Source: Nocardioides oceani (GTDB lineage Bacteria > Actinomycetota > Actinomycetes > Propionibacteriales > Nocardioidaceae). From it: a DNA stretch of 64,000 nucleotides. Every line of letters begins with the position of its first letter. The first letter of the stretch is position 1. The translations under genes were made by a program, and so were the position numbers. Of the stretch, positions 16,812 through 25,070 are shown piece after piece. The stretch covers positions 186,001 to 250,000 of the forward strand of contig NZ_JAUHJQ010000002.1 in NCBI RefSeq assembly GCF_030412965.1, given 5' to 3'. The notes below the pieces were generated by a model. The model saw only the letters and a program-made list of their open reading frames with translations, was not told where the DNA came from and searched no databases.

Positions 16812-17690
16812 GTGTCCCGGTACCGACGAGACCGCTGCCCCGGCGTCCTGCGCCCGTGGCCCGCCGACGACGGCCTGCTGGTGCGGCTGCGGCTGCCCGG
16901 CGGGCGGCTGCCCGCGGACGCGCTGGCCGCGCTGGCCGCGGTGGCCGAGCGGTACGGCGACGGGCGGGTGCGCGTCACCGGCCGCGCCAACCTGCAGGTG
17001 CGCGCGATGCCGGCCGAGCCGGGCACGGACCACCTGCGCGGCGACGTACTGGCCGCGGTCGAGGCGACCGGCCTGCTGCCCAGCCGCGCGCACGACCTGG
17101 CCCGCAACCTGATGGCCTCGCCGCAGTCGGGTCTCGCCGGCGGGCGGGCGGACGTCCGGCCGCTGGTCGCCGCGCTCGACGCCGCGCTGCAGGCCGATCC
17201 ACGGCTGGCCGACCTGCCCGGCCGCTTCCTCCTCGCCCTCGACGACCGCGGCGACCTCGCCGACCGGCCCGTCGACCTCGGCGTCGTCGCCCTCGACGCC
17301 GACCGCGGCCAGCTCCGCGTCGGGGACGCGTGGGGCCCGGTCCTCCCGCTCGCCGACGCTCCCTGCGCGATCGCCGACCTGGCGCGACGCTTCCTCGACG
17401 TCCGCGGCGACGGCCCGGACGCCGCGTGGCACGTCCCCGAGCTGGCCCAGCACCTGGCCCAACACCTGGCACAGCCGCTGGTCGAGCCGCACCCGCCCGA
17501 CCTCGACCTCCCGCCGCCCGCACCCGCGCTGCCGTACGGCGTGGTGCCCGGCGGCGTCCACGAGCCCGTCCCCGACGACGGGCTCGACCGGTCCGCCGTC
17601 GAGCGGCTGACCGCCGCCGCCCCCGTCCTCGTCGTCACGCCGTGGCGTGGCGTCCTCGTCCCCAGCCCCACCAGCGAGGAGTCCCGTTGA
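16812..17690 (+). CDS. cobG: CobG-like precorrin-3B synthase, C-terminally truncated
   Basis: A 292-residue relative of CobG, the Fe-S/siroheme-type oxygenase that turns precorrin-3A into precorrin-3B. The N-terminal half is well kept (CPGVLRPWPADDGLLVRLRLPGG, VTGRANLQVR, ARNLMASPQSG, GRFLLALDDRGD). The protein stops right after VVTPWRGVLVP. Full-length relatives go on for about 80 residues with a GVSACAG-PGCAKA segment that supplies cluster cysteines. Only two Cys are present. It may be inactive or need a partner. The GTG start is a choice. Its TGA overlaps the next gene's TTG. Confidence 0.7.
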   Translation: MSRYRRDRCPGVLRPWPADDGLLVRLRLPGGRLPADALAALAAVAERYGDGRVRVTGRANLQVRAMPAEPGTDHLRGDVLAAVEATGLLPSRAHDLARNLMASPQSGLAGGRADVRPLVAALDAALQADPRLADLPGRFLLALDDRGDLADRPVDLGVVALDADRGQLRVGDAWGPVLPLADAPCAIADLARRFLDVRGDGPDAAWHVPELAQHLAQHLAQPLVEPHPPDLDLPPPAPALPYGVVPGGVHEPVPDDGLDRSAVERLTAAAPVLVVTPWRGVLVPSPTSEESR

Positions 17691-18352
17691 GCACGCCGAC
17701 CCGCCCCCGCCGCCACTACGCGTACGTCGACCGCGGCGCCGACATCTACCGCGACTCGTTCGCGACGATCCGCCGCGAGGCCGACCTGTCCGCGGTGCCG
17801 CCGAGTGCGGAGCGGCTCGCGGTACGGATGATCCACGGCAGCGGCCAGGTCGACCTGGCCGAGGACCTCGTCGTCGACCCGCGCCTCGTGCCGGCCGCGC
17901 GGGCGGCGCTCGAGGCCGGCGCGCCGATCCTGTGCGACGCCACGATGGTGGTCCGCGGGGTCACCCGCAGCCGGCTGCCCGCCGACAACCAGGTGCTGTG
18001 CCTGCTCGAGGACCCGCGCGTGCCGGGCCTGGCCGCGGAGTGGGGGACCACCCGCACCGCGGCCGCGGTCTCGCTGTGGGAGCCGCACCTCGAGGGCGCG
18101 GTCGTCGCGATCGGCAACGCCCCGACCGCGCTGTTCCACCTGCTCGAGATGCTCGTCGACGGCGCGCCGCGGCCGGCCGCGATCGTCGGCTGCCCGGTGG
18201 GCTTCATCGGCGCCGCGGAGTCCAAGCAGGCGCTGGCCGACCTCGCGGCCGACCACGGGATCGACGTCCCGTACGTCACCGTCCGCGGCCGCCGCGGCGG
18301 CTCGGCGATGACCTCCTCCGCGCTCAACGCGATCGCACAGGAGGAGGAGTGA
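17687..18352 (+). CDS. cobH: Precorrin-8X methylmutase
   Basis: A 221-residue CobH/CbiC that moves the C11 methyl to C12 to give hydrogenobyrinate. It shows the N-terminal RHYAYVDRGADIYRDSF, the MIHGSGQVDL motif with the active-site His, ILCDATMV and the C-terminal PVGFIGAAESK and RRGGSAMTSSALNA segments. Length is normal. It starts at TTG in TTGA, coupled to cobG, and its stop overlaps the start of cobIJ. Confidence 0.92.
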   Translation: MSTPTRPRRHYAYVDRGADIYRDSFATIRREADLSAVPPSAERLAVRMIHGSGQVDLAEDLVVDPRLVPAARAALEAGAPILCDATMVVRGVTRSRLPADNQVLCLLEDPRVPGLAAEWGTTRTAAAVSLWEPHLEGAVVAIGNAPTALFHLLEMLVDGAPRPAAIVGCPVGFIGAAESKQALADLAADHGIDVPYVTVRGRRGGSAMTSSALNAIAQEEE

Positions 18353-19863
18353 GGACCGGTCGCTTCGCCGGCGTCGGCGTCGGGCCGGGCGACCCGGAGC
18401 TGATCACCCGCAAGGCCGCGCGGCTCATCGAGACCGCCGACGTGGTGGCGTACCACGCCGCCGCCGGCAAGCAGTCCAACGCCCGCCGCATCGCCGCCGA
18501 CCTGATCCCCGCGGGCGTGGTCGAGGAGGAGCTGACCTACCCGGTGACGACCGGGACCACCGACCACCCGGGTGGGTACGCCGGGGCGCTCGCGGACTTC
18601 TACGAGGCCTCGGCCGCGCGGCTGGCGGCGCACCTGGACGCCGGACGCGACGTGGTGCTGCTGGCCGAGGGGGACCCGCTGTTCTACGGGTCCTACATGT
18701 ACATGCACGACCGGCTCGCCGCCCGCTACGAGGCCGAGGTGGTGCCGGGCGTGCCGGCGTTCCTGGCCGCGACCGCGACGGTGGCGAGCCCGCTGGTGCG
18801 CCAGACCGACGTGCTCACCGTCCTGCCCGGCACGCTGCCCGAGCCCGAGCTCGCCCGGCGCCTCGCCGACACCGACGGTGCGGTGATCATGAAGCTCGGC
18901 CGCACCTTCCCCGCCGTCCGCCGCGCGCTCGCCGAGGCCGGCCGCCTCGACCACGCGCTGTACGTCGAGCGCGCGTCGATGCCCGAGGAGCAGTGGCGCC
19001 CGGTGACCGAGGTCGACCCCGCGACCGTGCCGTACTTCTCGCTGATCGTCGTCACCGGCGACAGCCGCAACGGCCGCCGCTCCCGGGACCTCGCCGCTCC
19101 TGCTCCCGCGGCCGCTCCGGCCCCGACTGCGGGGGTCGCCGAGCTGCTCGTCGTGGGCCTCGGGCCGGGGCCGGAGGGGTGGCTGACGCCCGAGGTGTCC
19201 GCCGCGCTGGGGGAGGTCGACCACGTCGTCGGCTACGGGCCGTACGTCGCCCGCGTCCCCCAGCGCGCCGGCCTCACCCGGCACGCGTCGGGCAACACCG
19301 TCGAGGTCGACCGGGCCCGGCTGGCGCTCGACCTGGCGCTCGGCGGCGAACGGGTCGCGGTCGTCTCCGGCGGCGACGCGGGGGTGTTCGGGATGGCGGC
19401 GGCCGTCTTCGAGGCGGCCGAGGACCCGGCGTACGCCGCTGTTCCGGTGCGCGTGCTGCCCGGCGTCAGCGCCGTGCAGGCCGTCGCGGCGCGGGCGGGC
19501 GCGCCGGTGGGCGCGGACTTCGCGGTGGTGAGCCTCTCGGACCGGCTCAAGCCGTGGGAGGTGGTCGAGCGGCGGCTGCGCGCGATCGCCGAGGCCGACC
19601 TCGTGCTGGCCGTCTACAACCCCGCCTCGCGGAGCCGGACCGACCAGGTCGCCGTGGCGCGTGCCGTGCTGCTCGAGCACCGTTCGCCGGAGACGGTGGT
19701 CGTCGTGGGGCGCGACGTCGGGCGGGCCGAGGAGTCGCTGACCGTCACCACGCTCGGCGAGCTCGACCCCGCGACGATCGACATGAAGTGCCTGCTGATC
19801 GTGGGCGCCTCCTCGACGCGGGTGTCGGCGGCGGGCGTGTGGACGCCGAGGTACGTGCGGTGA
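18349..19863 (+). CDS. cobIJ: Fused precorrin-2 C20-methyltransferase / precorrin-3B C17-methyltransferase
   Basis: A 504-residue fusion of two tetrapyrrole methylases. Residues 1-245 are CobI (GVGVGPGDPELITRKAARLI, LLAEGDPLFYGSYMYMHDRL, VVPGVPAFLAA). After an Ala/Pro linker, residues 265-504 are CobJ (VVGLGPGPEGWLTPEV, VVSGGDAGVFGMAAAVFE, VLPGVSAVQAVAARAGAP, LAVYNPASRSR). CobI methylates C20 of precorrin-2, and CobJ does ring contraction and C17 methylation with S-adenosylmethionine. The GTGA start overlaps cobH. The same fusion is known in mycobacteria and other actinobacteria. Confidence 0.93.
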   Translation: MRTGRFAGVGVGPGDPELITRKAARLIETADVVAYHAAAGKQSNARRIAADLIPAGVVEEELTYPVTTGTTDHPGGYAGALADFYEASAARLAAHLDAGRDVVLLAEGDPLFYGSYMYMHDRLAARYEAEVVPGVPAFLAATATVASPLVRQTDVLTVLPGTLPEPELARRLADTDGAVIMKLGRTFPAVRRALAEAGRLDHALYVERASMPEEQWRPVTEVDPATVPYFSLIVVTGDSRNGRRSRDLAAPAPAAAPAPTAGVAELLVVGLGPGPEGWLTPEVSAALGEVDHVVGYGPYVARVPQRAGLTRHASGNTVEVDRARLALDLALGGERVAVVSGGDAGVFGMAAAVFEAAEDPAYAAVPVRVLPGVSAVQAVAARAGAPVGADFAVVSLSDRLKPWEVVERRLRAIAEADLVLAVYNPASRSRTDQVAVARAVLLEHRSPETVVVVGRDVGRAEESLTVTTLGELDPATIDMKCLLIVGASSTRVSAAGVWTPRYVR

Positions 19864-20621
19864 CCGCGCCCGTGCCCGTCCAGTTCGTCGGCGCCGGCCC
19901 CGGCGCGGCCGACCTGCTGACGCTGCGGGCGGCCCGGCTCCTGGCCGAGGCCGACCTGGTGCTCTACCCGGGCACGTACCTCGACCCCGACGTCCTCGCC
20001 CACTGCGGCCCCGCCGCCCGGCTCGTCGACACCCAGGACCTCGACCTCGACGCGATCACCGCCCACCTCGTCGCCAGCGCGCGGGCGGGGGAGCGGGTCG
20101 TCCGGCTCACCTCCGGCGACCCGTCGCTCTACTCCGCGCTGCACGAGCAGACCCGGCGGCTCGACGCGGCCGCGGTGGCGTGGGCGGTCACGCCGGGCGT
20201 GCCGGCGTACGCCGCCGCGACCGCGCTCGTGGGCCACGAGCTGACCGTCCCCCACGTCGCCCAGTCGGTGGTGCTGACCCGCACCCGCGCGCGGTCGACG
20301 CCGATGGGGGAGGGCGAGTCGCTGACCGACTTCGCCGCCACCGGCGCCACGCTCGTGCTGCACCTGGCGGTCACCCGCACCCGCGAGCTGATGGCCGAGC
20401 TCGCGCCGGTCCTCGGCGCGGACTGCCCGGTGGTCGTCGTGCACCGCGCCTCGCAGCCCGAGGAGCTCGTCCTCCGCGGCACCGTCGGCTCGATCGCCGA
20501 CCGGGTCGAGGAGGCCGGCCTGCGCCAGGCCGCGGTCATCCTCGTCGGCCGCGCGCTCTCGGCCTCCCGCGACGGCGGCGAGTCGTTCCTCTACAGCGCC
20601 GAGCGCGAGCGGAGGCGCTGA
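19860..20621 (+). CDS. cobM: Precorrin-4 C11-methyltransferase
   Basis: A 253-residue single-domain methylase with QFVGAGPGAADLLTLRAARLL, the LTSGDPSLYSALHEQ motif, VTPGVPAYAAA and VLTRTRARSTPMGEGESL, the signature of CobM/CbiF. It methylates C11 of precorrin-4. It starts at GTG in GTGA, overlapping cobIJ, and bluB begins three bases after its stop. Confidence 0.92.
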   Translation: MTAPVPVQFVGAGPGAADLLTLRAARLLAEADLVLYPGTYLDPDVLAHCGPAARLVDTQDLDLDAITAHLVASARAGERVVRLTSGDPSLYSALHEQTRRLDAAAVAWAVTPGVPAYAAATALVGHELTVPHVAQSVVLTRTRARSTPMGEGESLTDFAATGATLVLHLAVTRTRELMAELAPVLGADCPVVVVHRASQPEELVLRGTVGSIADRVEEAGLRQAAVILVGRALSASRDGGESFLYSAERERRR

Positions 20622-20624
20622 GGC

Positions 20625-21269
20625 ATGGACCTGTACGACGCCATCAACCGCCGCCGCGACACCCGCGCGGAGTTCACCGGCCCGCCGCCGGCGGCCGCCC
20701 TCGGCCGCATCCTCGAGGCGGCCAACCGCGCCCCGAGCGTCGGCATGTCCCAGCCGTGGGTGTTCGTGACCGTCCGCGACCCGGACCGGCTGGCGGCGTT
20801 CCGCGACCACGTCGCCTCCGAGCGCGAGGTGTTCGCGGCTTCGCTGGCCGACGACCCGGAGCGCGCGGCGACGTTCTCCCGGATCAAGGTCGAGGGGATC
20901 GTCGAGTCCGGCCTCGGGCTGGTCGTCGGCCACGACCCGACCACCGCCGGCCAGCACGTCCTCGGCCGCCACGCCATCGCCGACACCGGGCTGTACTCGG
21001 TGTGCCTGGCGATCCAGAACCTCTGGCTCGCCGCCACCGCCGAGGGCCTCGGCGTCGGCTGGGTCAGCTTCTACCGCGAGAAGGTCCTCGCCGACCTCGT
21101 CGGCTTCCCCGCGCACGTCCGCCCGGTGGCGTGGCTGTGCGTCGGCGAGGTCGCCGAGCTGCCCGAGGTACCGGACCTGGAGCGGTTCGGCTGGCGCTCC
21201 CGCCGCCCGCTCGTCGTGCACGACGAGGCCTACGGCTCGGCGCCCTCTGCCACCCTCAGCGGATCTTGA
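20625..21269 (+). CDS. bluB: 5,6-dimethylbenzimidazole synthase
   Basis: A 214-residue nitroreductase-fold BluB, which breaks down reduced FMN with oxygen to make the lower ligand of vitamin B12. It has the opening RRRDTRAEFTG, NRAPSVGMSQPWVF, the HAIADTGLYSVCLAIQNLWLAA helix and GVGWVSFYREK. Full length. It ends the riboswitch operon. Having bluB next to the aerobic corrin genes fits an oxygen-dependent pathway that makes true cobalamin. Confidence 0.92.
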   Translation: MDLYDAINRRRDTRAEFTGPPPAAALGRILEAANRAPSVGMSQPWVFVTVRDPDRLAAFRDHVASEREVFAASLADDPERAATFSRIKVEGIVESGLGLVVGHDPTTAGQHVLGRHAIADTGLYSVCLAIQNLWLAATAEGLGVGWVSFYREKVLADLVGFPAHVRPVAWLCVGEVAELPEVPDLERFGWRSRRPLVVHDEAYGSAPSATLSGS

Positions 21270-21326
21270 GGAGATGTTGCGGGGTTCTTGAGCCTTCTCG
21301 GCCCGATCCGGGCTAGGTTTGTCATC

Positions 21327-21358
21327 GAACCGCCGGGGACCCGAGACCCCGGCGGTTC
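21327..21358 (+). terminator. Stem-loop after bluB
   Basis: A perfect 12-bp stem GAACCGCCGGGG with its complement around an 8-base loop, followed by TTCC. It is 57 bases after bluB and fits the end of the operon. A TAGGTT about 10 bases before it means it could instead be the 5' leader of the small membrane-protein gene. Confidence 0.6.
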
Positions 21359-21411
21359 TTCCATTCCCGGCCTCGCGCGTGAGTCGCTCCGCTGCGGGGA
21401 AGAGGGCCGGC

Positions 21412-21606
21412 ATGCGCTCGCTCTTCACCGCCGTCCTCGTCGCCATCGGCACCTGCGTCGCCGCGGGCGTGCTCGTCGGCCTGCTCGTCGCCGCGGTCAG
21501 CGACCGCACCCTGGCCGAGGGCCTCGCCGACGGCCTGTTCTACGGCGCCTCCGCCGGCGGCGTCCTCGGGGTCTTCGTGGCGCTGCGGCACGAGTTCCGC
21601 GGCTAG
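21412..21606 (+). CDS. Small two-helix membrane protein
   Basis: A 64-residue protein with two hydrophobic helices (about residues 5-28 and 41-57) joined by a short loop (SDRTLAEGLADG) and ending HEFRG. Base composition is that of the backbone. It follows the bluB terminator and is the last backbone gene before the lower-G+C island. No recognised family, and its role is unknown. Confidence 0.5.
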   Translation: MRSLFTAVLVAIGTCVAAGVLVGLLVAAVSDRTLAEGLADGLFYGASAGGVLGVFVALRHEFRG

Positions 21607-21779
21607 CCAGGAGGCCGTCGGATCGGTCCGCTGGTGAAGGTCCGGCCGCAACGTCGCACAGCGAACCACCCGTCTATCGCAAGGGAGCGACGGCGCTCGT
21701 TCAGCTAGCGCGTTTGGGCGGCACGCATAGGCGGCGGAATGGGCGCACCCGTGACGTCCTGGACGCCGGCGGTCCAGTT

Positions 21780-22784
21780 CTAGTGCGTCGCGAACAGGCT
21801 CTGGAGTTCCGACTCGTCGAGCTCGTGCGCCTTACAAGCATGAAGAGCGACGTCTGCTTTCAACGTGTTCCCTCGCAAGGAGGCTCGGCAGGAGATCCGC
21901 CTTCCTTCGGCCTCGGCCCGTCGGACCAGCGGCAGAAAGTTGGCGGTCTGGGTCGGCGACAGGACGCCGACCTGCCGACCGTCGATATCGACGGCCACAA
22001 CGTCGATGGTAGAGCGGGGTCGCTGTTCAGTCATGGCCCGAAGGGACGCGGCGACCACCGTGTCGCTGCCGTACTGATCGAGCAAGCCAGCCAAGTGCGC
22101 CATGTGATCCACTTCCCTGGTGACCTGGACAGTCGACCCGGGCGGGATGCTGATGCAATCAGCGCCGAGAGGGTTCGGGCACTTCAGGTGCTCAGGCAGC
22201 GGGAGGGACAGCGTCACGCGCGCCCAGGTGTCGGTGGCTGATGCACGCAACCACTGACGCGACGTCGCCACCAGTTCGCCGCCAGGGAGAGCCCCTATGG
22301 CGTCGTGGTACTTCTGAGCGTCGGCACGCTCCATGTACCCCACGTGCAGACCATCGACGAAGACCGCCACGGCCTTGGGATCATGCGGATTGGCTGCATC
22401 CGGAACCAGTGTGGCCGGCAGTCGGAGCTCAGCGCCGGAGTCCGACACCTTCGAGTGCCGGGTGAATAGAGCGCGGAGTTCATCAGCTCGATACCACTCA
22501 CCAGCCACCTCCAGCTGTTGAGTACGCGGGGACCACGCCGCTTCGCCGGCGCCCACCGGCGGATGCGGAACGTGGTCTGCCGTCCGCCCGCTCACTCGAC
22601 GCAGTTCGGGTGAAGTAGGCGACCGGCCGAAGTCACGCCGGAGGGAACTGTCGATGTCCACCCTGAGCTGAGATTGCTGGCCCAACGAACGCGAAGGGTT
22701 CTGAGGGGTGCCTGAACCTCGTCGGTGGCGAGCTACTACCCAAACGAGGAACGCGATGAAGATGACGCCGATCATGATCTCCAT
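21780..22784 (-). CDS. Membrane-anchored HIRAN-like protein
   Basis: A 334-residue protein with one N-terminal membrane helix (EIMIGVIFIAFLVWVVA) and a basic residue cluster after it, which predicts a cytoplasmic body. Around residues 115-160 a HIRAN-like domain is visible (LRLPATLVPDAANPHDPKAVAVFVDGLHVGYM). A second similar strand pattern occurs near residues 265-300 (VVAVDIDGRQVGVLSPTQ), which may be a degenerate repeat. HIRAN domains bind DNA ends and stalled forks in repair or restriction proteins. Anchoring one in the membrane is unusual. Its codon use matches the island. Confidence 0.6.
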   Translation of the reverse strand: MEIMIGVIFIAFLVWVVARHRRGSGTPQNPSRSLGQQSQLRVDIDSSLRRDFGRSPTSPELRRVSGRTADHVPHPPVGAGEAAWSPRTQQLEVAGEWYRADELRALFTRHSKVSDSGAELRLPATLVPDAANPHDPKAVAVFVDGLHVGYMERADAQKYHDAIGALPGGELVATSRQWLRASATDTWARVTLSLPLPEHLKCPNPLGADCISIPPGSTVQVTREVDHMAHLAGLLDQYGSDTVVAASLRAMTEQRPRSTIDVVAVDIDGRQVGVLSPTQTANFLPLVRRAEAEGRRISCRASLRGNTLKADVALHACKAHELDESELQSLFATH

Positions 22785-22929
22785 GACACCGATCGTGCCT
22801 CAATTGCCCCATCAGCGCTTGGTTTCGTATGCGTCGATCGGAGCGCTGAACGACGAGGCGGAAGAACCCGACGTCGGCGAACCCCGTGGCCGGGACTCGA
22901 GCGGATCGTTCCCGCGACGGGGGCGAAAA

Positions 22930-23376
22930 GTGTGCTCGTCGCCAGCCGGGGATTTAACTGGCGCGGAATACACGTCCGGTGCACCAGTTCGCGGCCAACG
23001 CTGTGAACAGCGGTCGTACGGTCGGCACCGTGACCGCTCCGCTTTCCGATGGACGAGGCGGGACTATCCGGTTCTCGTCGAGGTTGCCCGTCGATATGAC
23101 GCTCGAGCCGACATCGACGCCTCAAGCGTCGCGGCCACGCTCAACCTGTCTGAGGACGACGTCATCGACGCCATCACCGCGCTTGGGCACGCGCAGTACC
23201 TGGCGTGGGAGCCGCTCCGCATGCTGAGCGGAGACGTGTTCGTGCAGGACCTATGGCTGCTCGAACGAGGTCGTCGCGCAGTCGGACTGTGGCCCCCAGG
23301 GGAAACTGCGGACGCCTTGGTCGACGCTCTCCGGCAGGCCGAGGAACGCACCTTGGACCCCGAAGAGAAGCCATGA
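22930..23376 (+). CDS. Winged-helix-like hypothetical protein, start or frame uncertain
   Basis: The convincing part is the last 100 or so residues: a DYPVLVEVARRYDARADIDASSVAATLNLSEDDVIDAITALG stretch that looks like a winged helix, then VFVQDLWLLERGRRAVGLWP. No good start lies close to this domain in frame. The GTG used here gives an unlikely Arg-rich N-terminus. A better-looking start (GTG at 23030 behind a TACGGT-like box) is in another frame, and a single-base shift near 23060-23070 would join them. It could be a frameshifted gene. Confidence 0.4.
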   Translation: MCSSPAGDLTGAEYTSGAPVRGQRCEQRSYGRHRDRSAFRWTRRDYPVLVEVARRYDARADIDASSVAATLNLSEDDVIDAITALGHAQYLAWEPLRMLSGDVFVQDLWLLERGRRAVGLWPPGETADALVDALRQAEERTLDPEEKP

Positions 23377-23689
23377 TTCGCCGGGCCGCTGGCGCCACCA
23401 CCTCAGTCTCCCGCGAGGTCATGTTGACGTGGTTGCTGCTGTAGTCGCACGGCAGTCCGGACCCGGTTAACCATGGTCAGGCTCGAGCTCTCGGTGACCG
23501 ATCTACAAAGAAGGGGCGTTGTCTAGTTGTGTATAGGGGCCCGGCGAGGGGTGCGTGACGCCGGCACCGGCGGAGTGATGCGCCCGCCAAGTGGTCCGTC
23601 CGCAGCAGAACCCGTAGTGGAGAAGTCCTTTCCACACGCATGGTCTGATCTGGACGGGCGGTGCGCTGCACCCATGTTCGGCTTTTCGG
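23377..23689. other. Intergenic stretch with no recognised feature
   Basis: About 310 bases between the winged-helix-like gene and the end of the Fic gene. The region is relatively A/T rich near 23500-23535. I see no convincing open frame, tRNA, strong hairpin or repeat. Confidence 0.4.
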
Positions 23690-24370
23690 CTACTGGGCGA
23701 GTTTGTGCAGCACGACCACCATGTTCTGGTCGTTTCCCAACATTTGGTCGCCCGCAGCCTGGTCGTAGTCGAGAACCAGGCCCGGGTTCGGCATCGCGCT
23801 GCGCGGCTTCCCCGGCAGCTTGAAGTGGACGCCGTACAGGAGCCCGATGGTGATGGCCATCAACCGGGCCGTGGAACCGTTGTGGTCGGCGAACGGGTGG
23901 ATGCGAACCCACTCCCCGTGCGCCCAAGCCGCGGTGCGCACGATGTCCGGGTAGAGCGATGGGACGGTCTCCCCAGCCGTGAGTCGCGCATCAAGGCCGT
24001 CGAGTCGCACGTTGAGTTCGGCGAAGAACGTAGTCACGCGGCCGCTCACCATGGCTGGGGGTGCGCCCGGAATGCCATTCACGCCGTTGAGGTAGGTGGA
24101 GAGCTCGCTTCCAGCAGGCCCTTCGCCGCGAAACCCGCCGGCAATCTCTTTCTCGGCGAGCCATACACCTCGGACCGAGGCGACGTGCCAATCACGAACG
24201 CTGACCTCGGTGGGCCTCAAGCCAGCGCAGCCCGAGTTCACCACCTGCACTAACAGTTGGTCGTAATTCGTCTGGATGTTCTTCTTATTCGCCGGCAGGT
24301 GCGGGTCCCAAGGGAACGGCTTGCGGGGCCGCCGTCCGCCAGCGCCGCCCCTACGAGCCTTCGGCGGCAT
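23690..24370 (-). CDS. Fic-domain protein with degenerate catalytic motif
   Basis: A 226-residue Fic/DOC-fold protein. The Fic motif reads HPFADHNGSTARLM. The catalytic His, the Asp, the Asn-Gly and the last Arg are kept, but the first Gly is His and the first Arg is Ser compared with HPFxDGNGRxxR. Fic enzymes usually transfer AMP from ATP to a Thr, Tyr or Ser. The altered anion loop suggests another nucleotide, a phosphotransferase-like change, or loss of activity. I chose the ATG (MPPKARR) that overlaps the upstream HTH gene by 20 bases. It is third of three coupled minus-strand genes. Confidence 0.72.
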   Translation of the reverse strand: MPPKARRGGAGGRRPRKPFPWDPHLPANKKNIQTNYDQLLVQVVNSGCAGLRPTEVSVRDWHVASVRGVWLAEKEIAGGFRGEGPAGSELSTYLNGVNGIPGAPPAMVSGRVTTFFAELNVRLDGLDARLTAGETVPSLYPDIVRTAAWAHGEWVRIHPFADHNGSTARLMAITIGLLYGVHFKLPGKPRSAMPNPGLVLDYDQAAGDQMLGNDQNMVVVLHKLAQ

Positions 24371-25070
24371 CGTCCATCTGCTCGGGAGTATCGAGCAGGC
24401 GCTGGTGCGCCTCGTCGAGGCCACTCCCTGCCATGCGCGCAAGGACCTCGTTAGGGTTCAAACCACCTCCGAGCAGGTAGGCGGGCGGTTGCAGGCCGTC
24501 GGGCAGAAGCGCATCACGCACAGTGGCCTCGAGCGCGGACAGGCGCTGGTCATCGAGCGGAGTCGAAAGCCAGTTGTCGGCGATAAGCTTGGCGCGAGCG
24601 CGCTCGAGGCCAAGTTCTCCGACCAGGAGGCCGACCGCACTATGTAGACGCAAGAGCCGCCCAGACTTTGACGGCCGAATCGGCGCGTCAGGGTTTTTGC
24701 GCCAGTGTGCCCGCGTAGAGGGAGAGATGCCGACCAGCGCGACGACCGAATCCAGCGATGTCTGCAGCCACTCGGCCAATGCCTCAGTAGCTGCTGTCGC
24801 AGGATGCGTTTTCTCGGCCTGGTTCGGCCCGAACATCGCCTGAACGAGGTCGGCGGCATCGGAGCCATGGATGACAACCCCGTCGTTGCTCGTGACGACC
24901 ACAACCCGGCCAGAGGTGCGCGTGAACACCGAGTGCAGCAGGCGATCGAAGGACTCGGTTTTGCCTACCGGCCGGACGACAGGCGTCTCGGTCGGGAACT
25001 TCGCCTGGATGTCGTCGCGCCAGACGTCATGCCCGGTGACGGTGGTCGGGCGATCAAGAACTTCGGTCAT
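24351..25070 (-). CDS. Xre/MbcA/ParS-like HTH protein (possible antitoxin)
   Basis: A 239-residue protein. Residues about 95-170 look like an Xre-type HTH followed by the MbcA/ParS-like helical cap (LAEWLQTSLDSVVALVGISPSTRAHWRK, RLLRLHSAVGLLVGELG, ARAKLIADNWLSTPL). That layout is known from antitoxins of two-gene toxin systems. The N-terminal 90 residues are not recognised. It overlaps the TIGR04255-like gene upstream (by ATGA) and the Fic gene downstream, so the three products are probably made together. An antitoxin or operon-repressor role is inferred. Confidence 0.6.
   Translation of the reverse strand: MTEVLDRPTTVTGHDVWRDDIQAKFPTETPVVRPVGKTESFDRLLHSVFTRTSGRVVVVTSNDGVVIHGSDAADLVQAMFGPNQAEKTHPATAATEALAEWLQTSLDSVVALVGISPSTRAHWRKNPDAPIRPSKSGRLLRLHSAVGLLVGELGLERARAKLIADNWLSTPLDDQRLSALEATVRDALLPDGLQPPAYLLGGGLNPNEVLARMAGSGLDEAHQRLLDTPEQMDDAAEGS

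Noticed and set aside
23477..23671. Short minus-strand frame after the Fic gene
   Set aside because: No ribosome site, no codon bias and no motif. It looks like chance.
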